This document shows, piece after piece, positions 1 through 7,886 of a DNA stretch of 13,887 bases (positions within the stretch are counted from its first letter, which is position 1; each line of letters opens with the position of its first letter). Made by a program: the position numbers and the translations under genes. The notes under the pieces were generated by a model, which searched no databases, had not been told where the DNA came from, and saw nothing but the letters and a program-made list of their open reading frames with translations. This DNA is from Chitinophagaceae bacterium (GTDB lineage: Bacteria; Bacteroidota; Bacteroidia; Chitinophagales; Chitinophagaceae): NCBI GenBank assembly GCA_023251335.1, contig JAHEZA010000014.1:1-13887 (forward strand), given 5' to 3'.

Positions 1-664
1 GAATATGAACGTGTTACTGTTGGCCGTTTCCTGCGTGTTGGTTTTGTTTTATCAATGGCATGTAATGCGCCACTTGCCAACAGTAGATTGCCTTCCGTTC
101 AAGAAAGGGGGTAACATCTTAAAACTAAGAAACATGCCGGCAGACGCTATTCCTGATAAGAAAGAGTACAGATTTGTTTATCAAAAAGATGGCAAAAAGC
201 AAAATTTTACCATCAAGGATCTTCCGGATTCTTCCTGGGAATTTGTGAGCAGGGAAGATTTTATTGTTGAAAAAGGTAAAAATAATGAGCCTCCGATCAA
301 AGACTTCTATTTAACTTCCTTATCCGGAAATGATACGACCGAAGCAGTATTAAGCCTGGATGCCTCCTATTATTTATTTTTTGTAAAAGACTTTTCAAAG
401 ACAGATAGATGGCTTGACAATTTTAAAAGCATTTACAGTAAGGCAACTAAAAATAACAGGCTAATATATATCATCACACCCGAAACGGTGCAGGCTGCGA
501 ATTTTTTTAATACGCAACATTCTTTTAATATCCCGGTATTAAGCCTTGACGCTACTTCTTTTAAAACCGCTGCCCGCACGGATCCTGAGCTTTACCTGAT
601 GAAAGGGTCAATCGTAAAAAACAAGTGGGGATGGGCCGATTTGAAAAATGTTTTGAAAAATTAG
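1..664 (+). CDS. BT_3928/DoxX-family membrane protein, C-terminal part (5'-truncated by window edge)
   Basis: The frame is open to the left edge, and the Met at position 5 is probably internal, so this is the end of a longer protein. The visible part starts with a hydrophobic helix (about residues 3-18 from that Met), which fits the last membrane helix of a DoxX-like domain. Then comes the stretch DCLPFKKGGNI and a soluble domain ending in PELYLMKGSIVKNKW. I recognise this as the pattern of the Bacteroidetes BT_3928 family, whose members have an N-terminal four-helix DoxX-like region and a thioredoxin-fold-like C-terminal domain. The C-terminal part has no CxxC pair, so a thiol redox role is not supported. 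The biochemical function is unknown to me. The stop lies 9 bases before the permease start, suggesting co-transcription. The family call is fairly sure; the function is open. Confidence 0.75.
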   Translation, partial: NMNVLLLAVSCVLVLFYQWHVMRHLPTVDCLPFKKGGNILKLRNMPADAIPDKKEYRFVYQKDGKKQNFTIKDLPDSSWEFVSREDFIVEKGKNNEPPIKDFYLTSLSGNDTTEAVLSLDASYYLFFVKDFSKTDRWLDNFKSIYSKATKNNRLIYIITPETVQAANFFNTQHSFNIPVLSLDATSFKTAARTDPELYLMKGSIVKNKWGWADLKNVLKN

Positions 665-673
665 CGTACAACA

Positions 674-1735
674 ATGTTCCAACTTCTCATAAAAAAATTA
701 GGATACGGTGTACTGGTATTAGCAGGAGTCGTTGTGGTAGTTTTTTTTATTTTCCAGGCATTTGGGGATCCTGCCAGAATGGTGTTGGGACAAACAGGCG
801 ATAAAAAAACGATGGACAACATTCGCAAGGAATTGTATCTTGATCAACCAAAATGGAAACAGTTTATTTTTTATCTGAATGATATTTCACCAATTGCTAT
901 TCATACCCGGAAAGAAATAAAGGACAAAGATCTGCACGGTTTTTTTATTGGAGCCTCCAACCCGGCTAGTTATTGTTTTGCAATTAAAATTCCTTACCTG
1001 CGCAGGAGCTATCAAACGAAAAAGCCTGTAACAGAAGTGCTCATAGAAGCATTGCCAGGCACGATAATGCTTGCCACTGCTGCAATGTTTTTCGCGATAA
1101 TTATTGGGATTTTTCTGGGTGTATTGGCGGCTGTAAAACAAAACACATGGTTAGATACCTCTTCCGTATTTGCGAGTGTGGTTGGTATTTCGGCTCCGTC
1201 GTTTTTTATGGCTATTGTGATTGCCTATTTATTTGGGCTGGTATTACACGACTATACCGGCCTCTCGCTTACAGGAAGTTGGTTTAATATAGACCAGGTA
1301 ACGGGGAAACGCTATCTTACTTTGCAGAATTTGATATTGCCGGCGCTGACCCTTGGTATCAGGCCATTATCCATCATTACTCAATTAACCAGGAGCTCTA
1401 TGCTGGATACGCTTAACCAGGATTATATCAGAACAGCTTATGCGAAAGGATTAAGCAAAAGAAAAGTAGTATTTTATCATGCATTACAAAATGCTATAAA
1501 TCCGGTATTGACAGCTATTACGGGTTGGTTTGCAGAGTTGCTTGCCGGCGCTTTTTTTGTAGAGTATATTTTCGGATGGAAGGGAATTGGAAAGGTTACA
1601 GTAGATGCATTGGAAAAATTAGATTACCCTGTAGTGATGGGGTCGGTACTTTTTGCTGCAACTATATTTGTTCTTATGAATATTTTTGCAGATATCCTTT
1701 ATGGTATCATAGACCCACGGGTGAAGATGAAGTAA
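674..1735 (+). CDS. ABC transporter permease, DppB/OppB type (BPD_transp_1)
   Basis: This is a 353-residue inner-membrane permease of the dipeptide/oligopeptide (DppB/OppB) type. There is an N-terminal membrane helix (about residues 9-29), then a long periplasmic stretch of about 100 residues. The C-terminal half has about five further helices, starting near residues 130-155 and ending near 320-348. The cytoplasmic coupling loop that contacts the ATPase is clear: DYIRTAYAKGLSKRKVVF followed by HALQNAINPVLT. The end (EYIFGWKGIGK, then ADILYGIIDPRVK) is typical of DppB-like subunits. Such transporters normally need a second permease, one or two ATPases and a binding protein, and none is in view on either side. 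The substrate therefore cannot be named. The start at 674 follows the previous stop by 9 bases. Confidence 0.88.
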   Translation: MFQLLIKKLGYGVLVLAGVVVVVFFIFQAFGDPARMVLGQTGDKKTMDNIRKELYLDQPKWKQFIFYLNDISPIAIHTRKEIKDKDLHGFFIGASNPASYCFAIKIPYLRRSYQTKKPVTEVLIEALPGTIMLATAAMFFAIIIGIFLGVLAAVKQNTWLDTSSVFASVVGISAPSFFMAIVIAYLFGLVLHDYTGLSLTGSWFNIDQVTGKRYLTLQNLILPALTLGIRPLSIITQLTRSSMLDTLNQDYIRTAYAKGLSKRKVVFYHALQNAINPVLTAITGWFAELLAGAFFVEYIFGWKGIGKVTVDALEKLDYPVVMGSVLFAATIFVLMNIFADILYGIIDPRVKMK

Positions 1736-1851
1736 TGAGGTTGCAGTAAATGAGTAAAAAATGCACATTCTTATTTCGACAAAAAGCGCTTTGTTGAACT
1801 TGTTATCTATCAATAGCCGGAGGCAGCATGAATGCGCTTAAATACTTTCTA

Positions 1852-1885
1852 CCGGAAATATTTTTAATAAAAATTTTTTTTCCGG
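1852..1885. repeat. Inverted repeat upstream of the xre-res module
   Basis: CCGGAAA (1852-1858) is the exact reverse complement of TTTCCGG (1879-1885). Inside it, ATTTTT (1860-1865) pairs with AAAAAT (1869-1874) around the three-base loop AAT. The dyad lies where the -33 part of the xre promoter would be. No T-run follows it, so it is not a convincing terminator for the permease. An operator role is an inference. Confidence 0.5.
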
Positions 1886-1893
1886 AGAATAAA

Positions 1894-1928
1894 GTATAAA
1901 TTTGTACTCAGTATATAAAATATTATAC
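1894..1928 (+). promoter_or_regulatory. Promoter (-7 box) and candidate operators of the xre-res module
   Basis: TAAATTTG at 1897-1904 matches the Bacteroidetes -7 consensus TAnnTTTG and ends 25 bases before the xre ATG, the same spacing as at the purine phosphorylase gene. No clear -33 TTG is seen. The box sits inside a near-palindrome, GTAtAAATTTgTAC (1894-1907, 12 of 14 positions symmetric). A second dyad follows with arms GTATA (1911-1915) and TATAC (1924-1928). Paired dyads over the start of transcription would suit autoregulation by the Xre antitoxin; that role is inferred. Confidence 0.6.
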
Positions 1929-1929
1929 C

Positions 1930-2451
1930 ATGGCTAAAAAATCAACACCAAAAGAATATGAACCAAGGGATGAAAACGTAAGCATGCTTGAAGAACCCAT
2001 GGAAATGTATGGATATGCAGGTGCAAATGTTGGAAAATGGGCTATTCTTTCCGGAGCAGCCAGCAAGCCTGAAAGCCAGATGACTTCATTTGAAAAAATG
2101 GATGTAGTAAGAAATGGAGTAAGCAAAAAAGATTTAGAGCTTTTAAAGAAAAAAGCTGCATTGGATTACTCGATGCTTGCGAAAGCATTGTCTGTTACGC
2201 GGGCTACTTTGATAAATAAAAAGAAGGAGCAAAAATTTAATATGGCTCTCAGTGAAAAAATTTTTAGTCTTGCAGATTTATATTCTTTTGGATTCGAGGT
2301 TTTTGGAGATGAAAGCCTTTTTAATCAATGGATGCTCAATCCCAATCGGGCTTTAGGAGGTCAGGTTCCTTACGATTTAATAGACAATCAATATGGCCGT
2401 GAAGAAATCAAAAATCTTATAGGCAGAATAGCCTACGGCGTTTATTCTTAA
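1930..2451 (+). CDS. Xre/MbcA/ParS-type antitoxin of a RES-Xre toxin-antitoxin module
   Basis: This 173-residue protein is the likely antitoxin that binds and neutralises the RES protein encoded next, and probably represses the shared promoter. The N-terminal part (about residues 1-55) is a polar, low-complexity-like extension. The middle (about 64-122) is helical and fits an Xre-like helix-turn-helix region, with LAKALSVTRATLINKKKEQ as the likely HTH. The C-terminal 50 residues carry the diagnostic toxin-binding domain (DUF2384/MbcA_ParS_Xre): FGDESLFNQWMLNPNRALGG, then VPYDLIDNQYGREEIKNLIGRI. The order antitoxin-toxin with an 11-base gap is the usual layout for this family. The start is supported by a -7 box 25 bases upstream. 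The family call is strong; activity is inferred. Confidence 0.9.
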   Translation: MAKKSTPKEYEPRDENVSMLEEPMEMYGYAGANVGKWAILSGAASKPESQMTSFEKMDVVRNGVSKKDLELLKKKAALDYSMLAKALSVTRATLINKKKEQKFNMALSEKIFSLADLYSFGFEVFGDESLFNQWMLNPNRALGGQVPYDLIDNQYGREEIKNLIGRIAYGVYS

Positions 2452-2462
2452 TTGCGTATTCT

Positions 2463-2921
2463 ATGGAAGTTTACAGAGTAGGCGCTACAAAATACGCACG
2501 AGATTTATCGGGCGAAGGAGCCAAATTATTTGGCGGAAGATGGAATCATAAAACTGTTCCTTGCATTTATACTTCTCAAAGCAGAGCGCTTGCTACATTA
2601 GAATATACTGTAAATATTAATATTGATGAAATCCCACGGGCACTAAGCATAACCACTTTTGATATTCCGCAATCAGAAATACGCCTGATCTCCGAAGACA
2701 AATTACCGGGAAATTGGAAGGAAACACCTGCGCCTTCTTCTACCAAAGATTTTGGAACCGCCTTATTAAAATCATCGAATTCCGCTGTTTATAAAATACC
2801 GTCCTGCGTGATGAATGAAGAGTTTAATTTTCTGCTGAATCCACTTCACCCTCAACATAAACTTTTCAAAATTATTGAAATAAAGGATTTTATTTATGAT
2901 GTGCGAATTAAACTGAAGTAA
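2463..2921 (+). CDS. RES-domain toxin (NAD+-targeting or ADP-ribosylating family)
   Basis: This is a complete 152-residue RES-domain protein. Characterised relatives act on NAD+: MbcT is an NAD+ phosphorylase, other RES toxins deplete NAD+, and ParT modifies phosphoribosylpyrophosphate synthetase. The family's key positions are all visible: Arg5 in VYRVG, GGRWN at 24-28, Tyr36 in IYTS, Glu47 in ALATLE, Ser114 in YKIPSC, and Asn122/Asn126 in EEFNFLLNP followed by HPQH. No frameshift or lost catalytic residue is seen, so the toxin should be active. It lies 11 bases after the antitoxin gene, and the two clearly form one operon. Which NAD-related reaction it catalyses cannot be decided from sequence. 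Confidence 0.92.
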   Translation: MEVYRVGATKYARDLSGEGAKLFGGRWNHKTVPCIYTSQSRALATLEYTVNINIDEIPRALSITTFDIPQSEIRLISEDKLPGNWKETPAPSSTKDFGTALLKSSNSAVYKIPSCVMNEEFNFLLNPLHPQHKLFKIIEIKDFIYDVRIKLK

Positions 2922-3090
2922 TCGGTTTTGGAAATATATCTTTTTGTCCTCTCATCTTATTTAAATAAAAAAACCTATTTTTTGTTTGTTTACTCGCCGA
3001 AAAAATTATAGAAGATCCGTAATAGTATTTTTAAGGAATGAATAACGAAATACGTAAAATCGCATTCAGTTAACTAATCTTTTCTTAACT

Positions 3091-3098
3091 TATCTTTG
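3091..3098 (+). promoter_or_regulatory. Promoter -7 box of the purine nucleoside phosphorylase-porin pair
   Basis: TATCTTTG fits TAnnTTTG exactly and ends 25 bases before the ATG at 3124, the same distance as at xre. No good -33 TTG is seen at the expected spacing; TTAACT lies nearby. The rest of the 2922-3090 gap is AT-rich with no gene I can support. Confidence 0.6.
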
Positions 3099-3123
3099 AC
3101 CACAATTTTTTTAAGTTTTGCTT

Positions 3124-3936
3124 ATGATAAAAAAAATCAATGAAGCGGTAGCGTTTATAAAATCAAGATACAAGGAACAACCATCTGTTGGAATCGTACT
3201 TGGAAGCGGATTAGGATCTTTTGTCAACGAAATAGAGACTGAGGCTGAAATAAGTTATAAGGATATTCCTCATTTTCCTGAAAGCACAGTGGAAGGGCAC
3301 AGTGGCAAATTAATTTTTGGAAACCTCGGCGGGAAAAAAGTGGTTGCTATGGCAGGCCGTTTCCACTACTATGAAGGTTATACAACGCAAGAAGTGGTTT
3401 TCCCGATCAGGGTTTTGAAGTACCTGGGAATTCAAACACTTGTTATCAGCAATGCTGCCGGCGGATTAAACACATCATATAAGGTGGGTGATCTCATGAT
3501 CATCAAAGATCATATCAGCATGCTTACCATAAATCCATTGCTTGGAAAAAATGAAAGTGAATTTGGCCCGCGTTTTCCCGACATGAGCGAACCCTATAAA
3601 AATCGCCTCATAGAAAAAGCAAAAAAAATAGCAACTGAAAATAATATCGTTATAAATGAAGGAGTGTATGTAGGTGTTACAGGTCCTACGTTTGAGACAA
3701 GATCAGAATATAAAATGCTGCATCTTCTTGGTGGGGATGCCGTGGGCATGAGTACTGTTCAGGAAGTAATAGCGGCAGTGCATCTTGGTTTGCCGGTGTT
3801 TGCGATGAGCGTGATCACAGATGTGGGTATCAGAGATGATGAAAACAAGATCACACATGAAGAAGTGCTCCAGGCTGCCAGGGAAGCTGAGCCCAAACTT
3901 ACTTTGATATTTAAACAATTGATCGCACAGTTGTAA
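3124..3936 (+). CDS. punA: Purine nucleoside phosphorylase, trimeric (PNP/MTAP family)
   Basis: The enzyme splits purine nucleosides with phosphate into free base and (deoxy)ribose 1-phosphate in cytoplasmic purine salvage. I chose ATG 3124 (270 residues); a TTG two codons upstream (3118) is open but less likely given the -7 box spacing. Motifs of the trimeric family are intact: phosphate-binding Ser28 in VLGSGLGS, His59 in VEGHSG, Arg79-His81-Tyr83 in AGRFHYYEGY, then SNAAGGLN, GPTFETRSEY and GMSTVQEV. Near the C-terminus the base-contacting site reads VITDVG with Asp233 where human PNP has Asn243; His245 in THEEV matches human His257. The family is sure, but base preference (6-oxo versus 6-amino purines) is uncertain because of Asp233. 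The porin gene follows after 11 bases. Confidence 0.95.
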   Translation: MIKKINEAVAFIKSRYKEQPSVGIVLGSGLGSFVNEIETEAEISYKDIPHFPESTVEGHSGKLIFGNLGGKKVVAMAGRFHYYEGYTTQEVVFPIRVLKYLGIQTLVISNAAGGLNTSYKVGDLMIIKDHISMLTINPLLGKNESEFGPRFPDMSEPYKNRLIEKAKKIATENNIVINEGVYVGVTGPTFETRSEYKMLHLLGGDAVGMSTVQEVIAAVHLGLPVFAMSVITDVGIRDDENKITHEEVLQAAREAEPKLTLIFKQLIAQL

Positions 3937-3947
3937 GAATTTTATAA

Positions 3948-6002
3948 ATGGTGATTTCAAAAAAGATAATTAATAAGGTAAATACCCTTGCAAAGAAATT
4001 TGTTGCATTGATCATATTTCTTTTTTGTCTTCAATATACGTATGCGCAATTGCCGGGAAAACTTGGAAATCTCCAGGGTTTGTCAGGGGGGCGCAGCAGT
4101 GGGAGCAGCGATACCATTAGCTTTGAACATCGCGACGACCTGAAGGATTCCATCACGATTTCTTATCATTATCTTAACTCATTAACAAGAGAGCGGCTTG
4201 ATTCGTCAGTAAATGATTTTGGGAAATATTATTCGGTACCGAATGGCTATGTAAACCTGGGGAATAATGGCAATGCGGCATATCCTGTTTTATTTACGCC
4301 CATTTTACGGCCTGGATTTGATGCAGGCTTTCATGCGTTTGATGTGTATAAATATGATATTCAAAACACACGCTTTTTTAAGACAACACGTCCTTATACA
4401 GAGTTAGGATATCTTTTGGCATCAGGCAAAGAACAGGTTATAAAAATACTTCAAACTCAAAACATAAATCCCGGTTGGAACATCGGCCTGGAATACCGTT
4501 TGATTTCGGCACCAGGCTTCTTTCCAACTCAAAATACCAGCCATAGCAACTACCGCTTCTCAAACAGTTACCAGGGAAAAAGAAAGCGATATGCTGCAGA
4601 CCTGGTGCTTGAGGGAAACAAATTGGGTTCTTCCGAAAATGGAGGAATCCAGGCTGATTCTTTTTTGCAGGATCCCAACCGGAAAAAGCGTTTTGCTGTA
4701 CCGGTAAACCTTGGGAATGACACCACAAATCAAAATTTATTTTCAAATTCTATAGCAACCGGTAACAGGTATAACGATTTCAGCCTGTTTTTAAGGCAGA
4801 GTTATGATCTGGGGAAGAAGGATTCCATTATCATCAACGACAGTACCACTGACTATCTATTTTATCCAAAGTTGCGTTTTCAATATACGCTTAATTACAG
4901 CACATCGTCTTACCGATTTAGGGATACGCTAAGCAATCTTTATGCAGCGGCAAAAGATTCCGCTTTCTATAAAGAGCACTACGATACAGCAGTAAATGTA
5001 AAAAATGGCTTTAATTTTTTAGTGAAAGATAAATGGAAAATTATCTCAAATGATTTTGTGATCAGGCAATTTCCCGAAACAAAAAACCAGGGGCAGTATA
5101 TAGAAGCAGGTGTGCGAGTCGAAAACATTTCAGGACATTTTTATTCGGGGACAAAGAATTTATATAATATAATTGCCCATGGAGAATATCGAAATAAAAC
5201 GCGAAATCGAAAATGGGATGCGGATCTGCACGGCGAATTCTATGCTGCTGGATTTAATGCAGCAGACTTCAACGTATATGCTTCTTTGGCGCGAGTGCTG
5301 AACAAAAAGTTTGGTGAAGTAAAGGTGAGTTTTCAAAATGTAAACCGATCGCCGTCCTACATTTATGAGGGAAGTTCTTCATTTAGTTTTGGAAATACTT
5401 TGGATACAAAAAATGAAAATATAACCGTACTAACAGCAACTGCCGTCAATCCAAAATTCAGCCTGATGGCCAGGAATATTTCCATAACGAATTATGCATA
5501 TTTTAAAAATTTTTTTGAGACGGATCAGTTTGGCGGCCTTGTAAACCTAACACAGGTAACTGCCTCTACTAAAATTAAACTTGCCCGTCATTGGCATTTA
5601 TATAGCGATTTTACGATTCAGCAAACAGCGGGAAACAACCCGATTCATGTGCCCCTGTTTTATACATCGCAGCGAATCGCGTTTGAGGGAAACTTTTTTA
5701 AAAATCTAAATCTCAGTACGGGTTTATTAGTTATTTATAATACGCCGTATAAAGCAGATAATTATTCGCCCATAATGGGCAAATTCTTTCCACAAGATAG
5801 TATCACCATCAGCAATCTTCCCACATTAAATGCTTTCTTTAATTTCCGGATTAAGTCCTTTACCGCCTTCACGAGTATTGAAAATCTCAATACGGTGGAA
5901 TTTCCGGGATTTGATTTTACCAATAACAGTTTCGCGGCGCCACTGTACCCTACACCGGGGTTTGTTTTCAGGATAGGAATTAAGTGGGGATTTGTGAATT
6001 AA
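3948..6002 (+). CDS. Putative porin, outer-membrane beta-barrel protein (Porin_10-like)
   Basis: This 684-residue exported protein has a positively charged N-terminus (KK near residues 5-6 and 16-17), a hydrophobic core (about 18-28) and a likely signal peptidase cut after Ala33 (TYA/Q). The mature part has many alternating polar/aromatic stretches, such as YDLGKKDSIIINDSTTDYLF and LNYSTSSYRFRD, and ends in strand-like segments (PGFVFRIGIKWGFVN), which fits an outer-membrane barrel. Length and style match the Bacteroidetes 'putative porin' family (Porin_10), whose substrates are not known to me. It has no TonB box or plug I can see, so it is not a SusC-type receptor. Its position 11 bases after the nucleoside phosphorylase suggests co-transcription; a role in nucleoside uptake would be a guess. 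Confidence 0.8.
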   Translation: MVISKKIINKVNTLAKKFVALIIFLFCLQYTYAQLPGKLGNLQGLSGGRSSGSSDTISFEHRDDLKDSITISYHYLNSLTRERLDSSVNDFGKYYSVPNGYVNLGNNGNAAYPVLFTPILRPGFDAGFHAFDVYKYDIQNTRFFKTTRPYTELGYLLASGKEQVIKILQTQNINPGWNIGLEYRLISAPGFFPTQNTSHSNYRFSNSYQGKRKRYAADLVLEGNKLGSSENGGIQADSFLQDPNRKKRFAVPVNLGNDTTNQNLFSNSIATGNRYNDFSLFLRQSYDLGKKDSIIINDSTTDYLFYPKLRFQYTLNYSTSSYRFRDTLSNLYAAAKDSAFYKEHYDTAVNVKNGFNFLVKDKWKIISNDFVIRQFPETKNQGQYIEAGVRVENISGHFYSGTKNLYNIIAHGEYRNKTRNRKWDADLHGEFYAAGFNAADFNVYASLARVLNKKFGEVKVSFQNVNRSPSYIYEGSSSFSFGNTLDTKNENITVLTATAVNPKFSLMARNISITNYAYFKNFFETDQFGGLVNLTQVTASTKIKLARHWHLYSDFTIQQTAGNNPIHVPLFYTSQRIAFEGNFFKNLNLSTGLLVIYNTPYKADNYSPIMGKFFPQDSITISNLPTLNAFFNFRIKSFTAFTSIENLNTVEFPGFDFTNNSFAAPLYPTPGFVFRIGIKWGFVN

Positions 6003-6026
6003 TCCCATCAAAGCTGTAGAAGGCTC

Positions 6027-6806
6027 TTAATTTATCATTTTTACAAAATCGCGGAATGCTTCGCCGGGATTTTTTTCTTTCATAAATTTCTCTGACATCA
6101 AAAACCCACTGAAACCATTCTTTCTTAAATGACGAATCATTTCAGGATCATCTATACCACTCTCGGATATTTTGATTTTATCAGCAGGTATTTTTTTGCA
6201 TAATTCAATGGAATGTTTCAAATCTACTTTGAAAGTTTTGAGATCCCGGTTATTGATACCTGTTACATCTATTTCACCACTAATGTGTTCAAGTTCCTCT
6301 TCGCTATGAATTTCAAGTAGCACGTTTAAACCAATATTTTTCGCCACTGCCGCAAGCGCTTTTACGTCTTGCTTTGAAAGACACGCTGCGATTAACAAAA
6401 TAATGTCCGCGCCATAAGCTTTCGATTCAATTACCTGGTACTCATCTACTATAAAATCTTTTCTCAAAATCGGAATTTCACAGTCAGTTGCTTTCAACAG
6501 ATCATTGAGCGAACCGCCAAAAAATTCTTCATCCGTCAGGATCGAAATTGCGCTTGCTCCATACTTCACATAATTGGATGTTACTTCTTCAACCGAAGAT
6601 GTAACATTAATAATTCCCCTGGAAGGAGATTTTCTTTTGAACTCAGCGATGATTCCCGTCTTATCTTTTCGCAACAAAAAATCGCTGAAAGATTTCGTTT
6701 CTTTTTTAAATAAAACTTCTTTTTCCAATGCCGAAATATTTCTGATTCGTTTATCACGGATGACTTCAATTTTCTTTTTGGCAACAATAGTATCTAATAT
6801 ATTCAT
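6027..6806 (-). CDS. trpC: Indole-3-glycerol-phosphate synthase
   Basis: TrpC closes the ring of CdRP (1-(2-carboxyphenylamino)-1-deoxyribulose 5-phosphate), with loss of CO2, to give indole-3-glycerol phosphate, the fourth reaction of tryptophan synthesis. The 259-residue length suits a single-function (beta/alpha)8 barrel. Visible motifs are the N-terminal ILDTIVAKKK, catalytic Glu55 and Lys57 in IIAEFKRKSPSRG, PILRKDFIVDEYQ with catalytic Lys, LLEIHSEEEL, GINNRDLKTF and the phosphate-loop region ISESGI. There is no fused trpF domain. Its ATG overlaps the trpD stop (ATGA at 6803-6806), so translation is probably coupled. It is the last trp gene here; downstream lies a convergent porin gene after 24 bases without a visible terminator. 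trpF, trpB and trpA do not follow. Confidence 0.96.
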   Translation of the reverse strand: MNILDTIVAKKKIEVIRDKRIRNISALEKEVLFKKETKSFSDFLLRKDKTGIIAEFKRKSPSRGIINVTSSVEEVTSNYVKYGASAISILTDEEFFGGSLNDLLKATDCEIPILRKDFIVDEYQVIESKAYGADIILLIAACLSKQDVKALAAVAKNIGLNVLLEIHSEEELEHISGEIDVTGINNRDLKTFKVDLKHSIELCKKIPADKIKISESGIDDPEMIRHLRKNGFSGFLMSEKFMKEKNPGEAFRDFVKMIN

Positions 6807-7798
6807 GATTGAAGATTAATTAATTTTTGAAACGCTTTATAAGCGCTCCCGCTTTCAAGGCTCTCAACACTATGCGCGTAGCATTCCTCATAATTTTTAT
6901 AAGCCCCGGTAGCATACAGCGCCATTGCCGCATTAGACATCACTACAGCGTTTTGCGCCCAGGAACCCTCCCCTTTTATTATTCTCAAAAATATTTTGGC
7001 AGCTTCATCTATTGAGTTGCCTCCGTAAATATCCTGCGGCGAAACCATTCGCTTGCCCAGATAAATGGCGCTCAATATTTTCTCTCCGTCGTTGGTAATT
7101 ACTTTTGTATCGCCGGTAAGAGAAATTTCGTCGTAGCCTTCCAGGCTGTGAATGATCATAAACCTTGCCTTCGATTGTTGCAGCAGGTACGAATAGATTC
7201 TCGCCATTTCAAGATTGTAAACGCCAATCATTTGAATTCCCGGTTGCGCAGGATTTACCAACGGCCCAAGCATATTAAAGAACGTGCGCACACCCAGGTT
7301 TTTTCTGATGCCGCCAACGACTTTCAGCGCCGGATGAAATAAAGGAGCATGCATAAAGCAAATGCCTGCTTCTTCCACTTCCTTCAGCAATTTTTTATTG
7401 TCGTTTGAAAAATGATATCCCAGTGTTTCCATCACATTGCTGGAACCGCTTACAGATGTAGCGCCATAGTTGCCGTGCTTTGCTACTTTTTGCCCTGCTC
7501 CGGCGGCAATGAAACAACTCAATGTAGAAATATTGAAAGTATTTTTTCCATCACCCCCAGTGCCTACGATATCCAACACATCATGACCATTTAAGTTTAC
7601 CGGAACACACAATTCGATTAAAGCATCACGAAAACCATTTAATTCAGGAATCGTAATGCTTCGCATTAAAAATACAGTAGTAAAAGAAGCAATTTCCGCA
7701 TCGGAATAGATCCCTTTGGAAATATTTAATAAAACTTCTTTTGCTGCTTCGCGCGAAAGCGTTTTATGTTCAAACAAATATTGAAGTATCTTTTTCAT
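6803..7798 (-). CDS. trpD: Anthranilate phosphoribosyltransferase
   Basis: TrpD transfers phosphoribose from PRPP to anthranilate, the second step of the tryptophan branch. At 331 residues it is a normal-length, stand-alone enzyme, not fused to trpG. The PRPP site is clear in DIVGTGGDGKNTFNIST (about residues 76-92), followed by VAKHGNYGATSVSGSSN. The anthranilate side shows GGIRKNLGVRTFFNMLGPL and NPAQPGIQMIGVY. The metal/PRPP-binding acidic pair sits in YDEISLTGDT. It overlaps trpC by four bases and lies 88 bases downstream of trpG, the only sizeable gap in the operon. That gap holds an imperfect inverted repeat (AGCTCGTTTA / TTTACAAGCT on the + strand) but no clear terminator. Confidence 0.96.
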   Translation of the reverse strand: MKKILQYLFEHKTLSREAAKEVLLNISKGIYSDAEIASFTTVFLMRSITIPELNGFRDALIELCVPVNLNGHDVLDIVGTGGDGKNTFNISTLSCFIAAGAGQKVAKHGNYGATSVSGSSNVMETLGYHFSNDNKKLLKEVEEAGICFMHAPLFHPALKVVGGIRKNLGVRTFFNMLGPLVNPAQPGIQMIGVYNLEMARIYSYLLQQSKARFMIIHSLEGYDEISLTGDTKVITNDGEKILSAIYLGKRMVSPQDIYGGNSIDEAAKIFLRIIKGEGSWAQNAVVMSNAAMALYATGAYKNYEECYAHSVESLESGSAYKAFQKLINLQS

Positions 7799-7886
7799 AA
7801 ATAAAAATCTTTATTAAAAGCTCGTTTACTGATAACTGTTGTATAAAAGATTTACAAGCTGATGTTTATAATTAGAACCCTTTTAT

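Noticed and set aside
1852..1885. Terminator for the permease gene
   Set aside because: The stem is real, but no T-run follows on the + strand; it is better placed as part of the xre-res control region.
3038..3073. Short ORF (MNNEIRKIAFS) before the phosphorylase gene
   Set aside because: It lies upstream of the -7 box at 3091, carries no codon run or hairpin partner, and looks like chance.
3118..3123. TTG start for the purine nucleoside phosphorylase
   Set aside because: The ATG two codons downstream gives the typical N-terminus and lies 25 bases after the -7 box, the same spacing as at xre.
4438..4746. 102-codon open frame on the - strand inside the porin gene
   Set aside because: It is antisense to the porin coding sequence, with no promoter or protein-like features.
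6003..6026. Bidirectional terminator between the convergent porin and trpC genes
   Set aside because: The 24 bases form no stable stem with a T or A tract.
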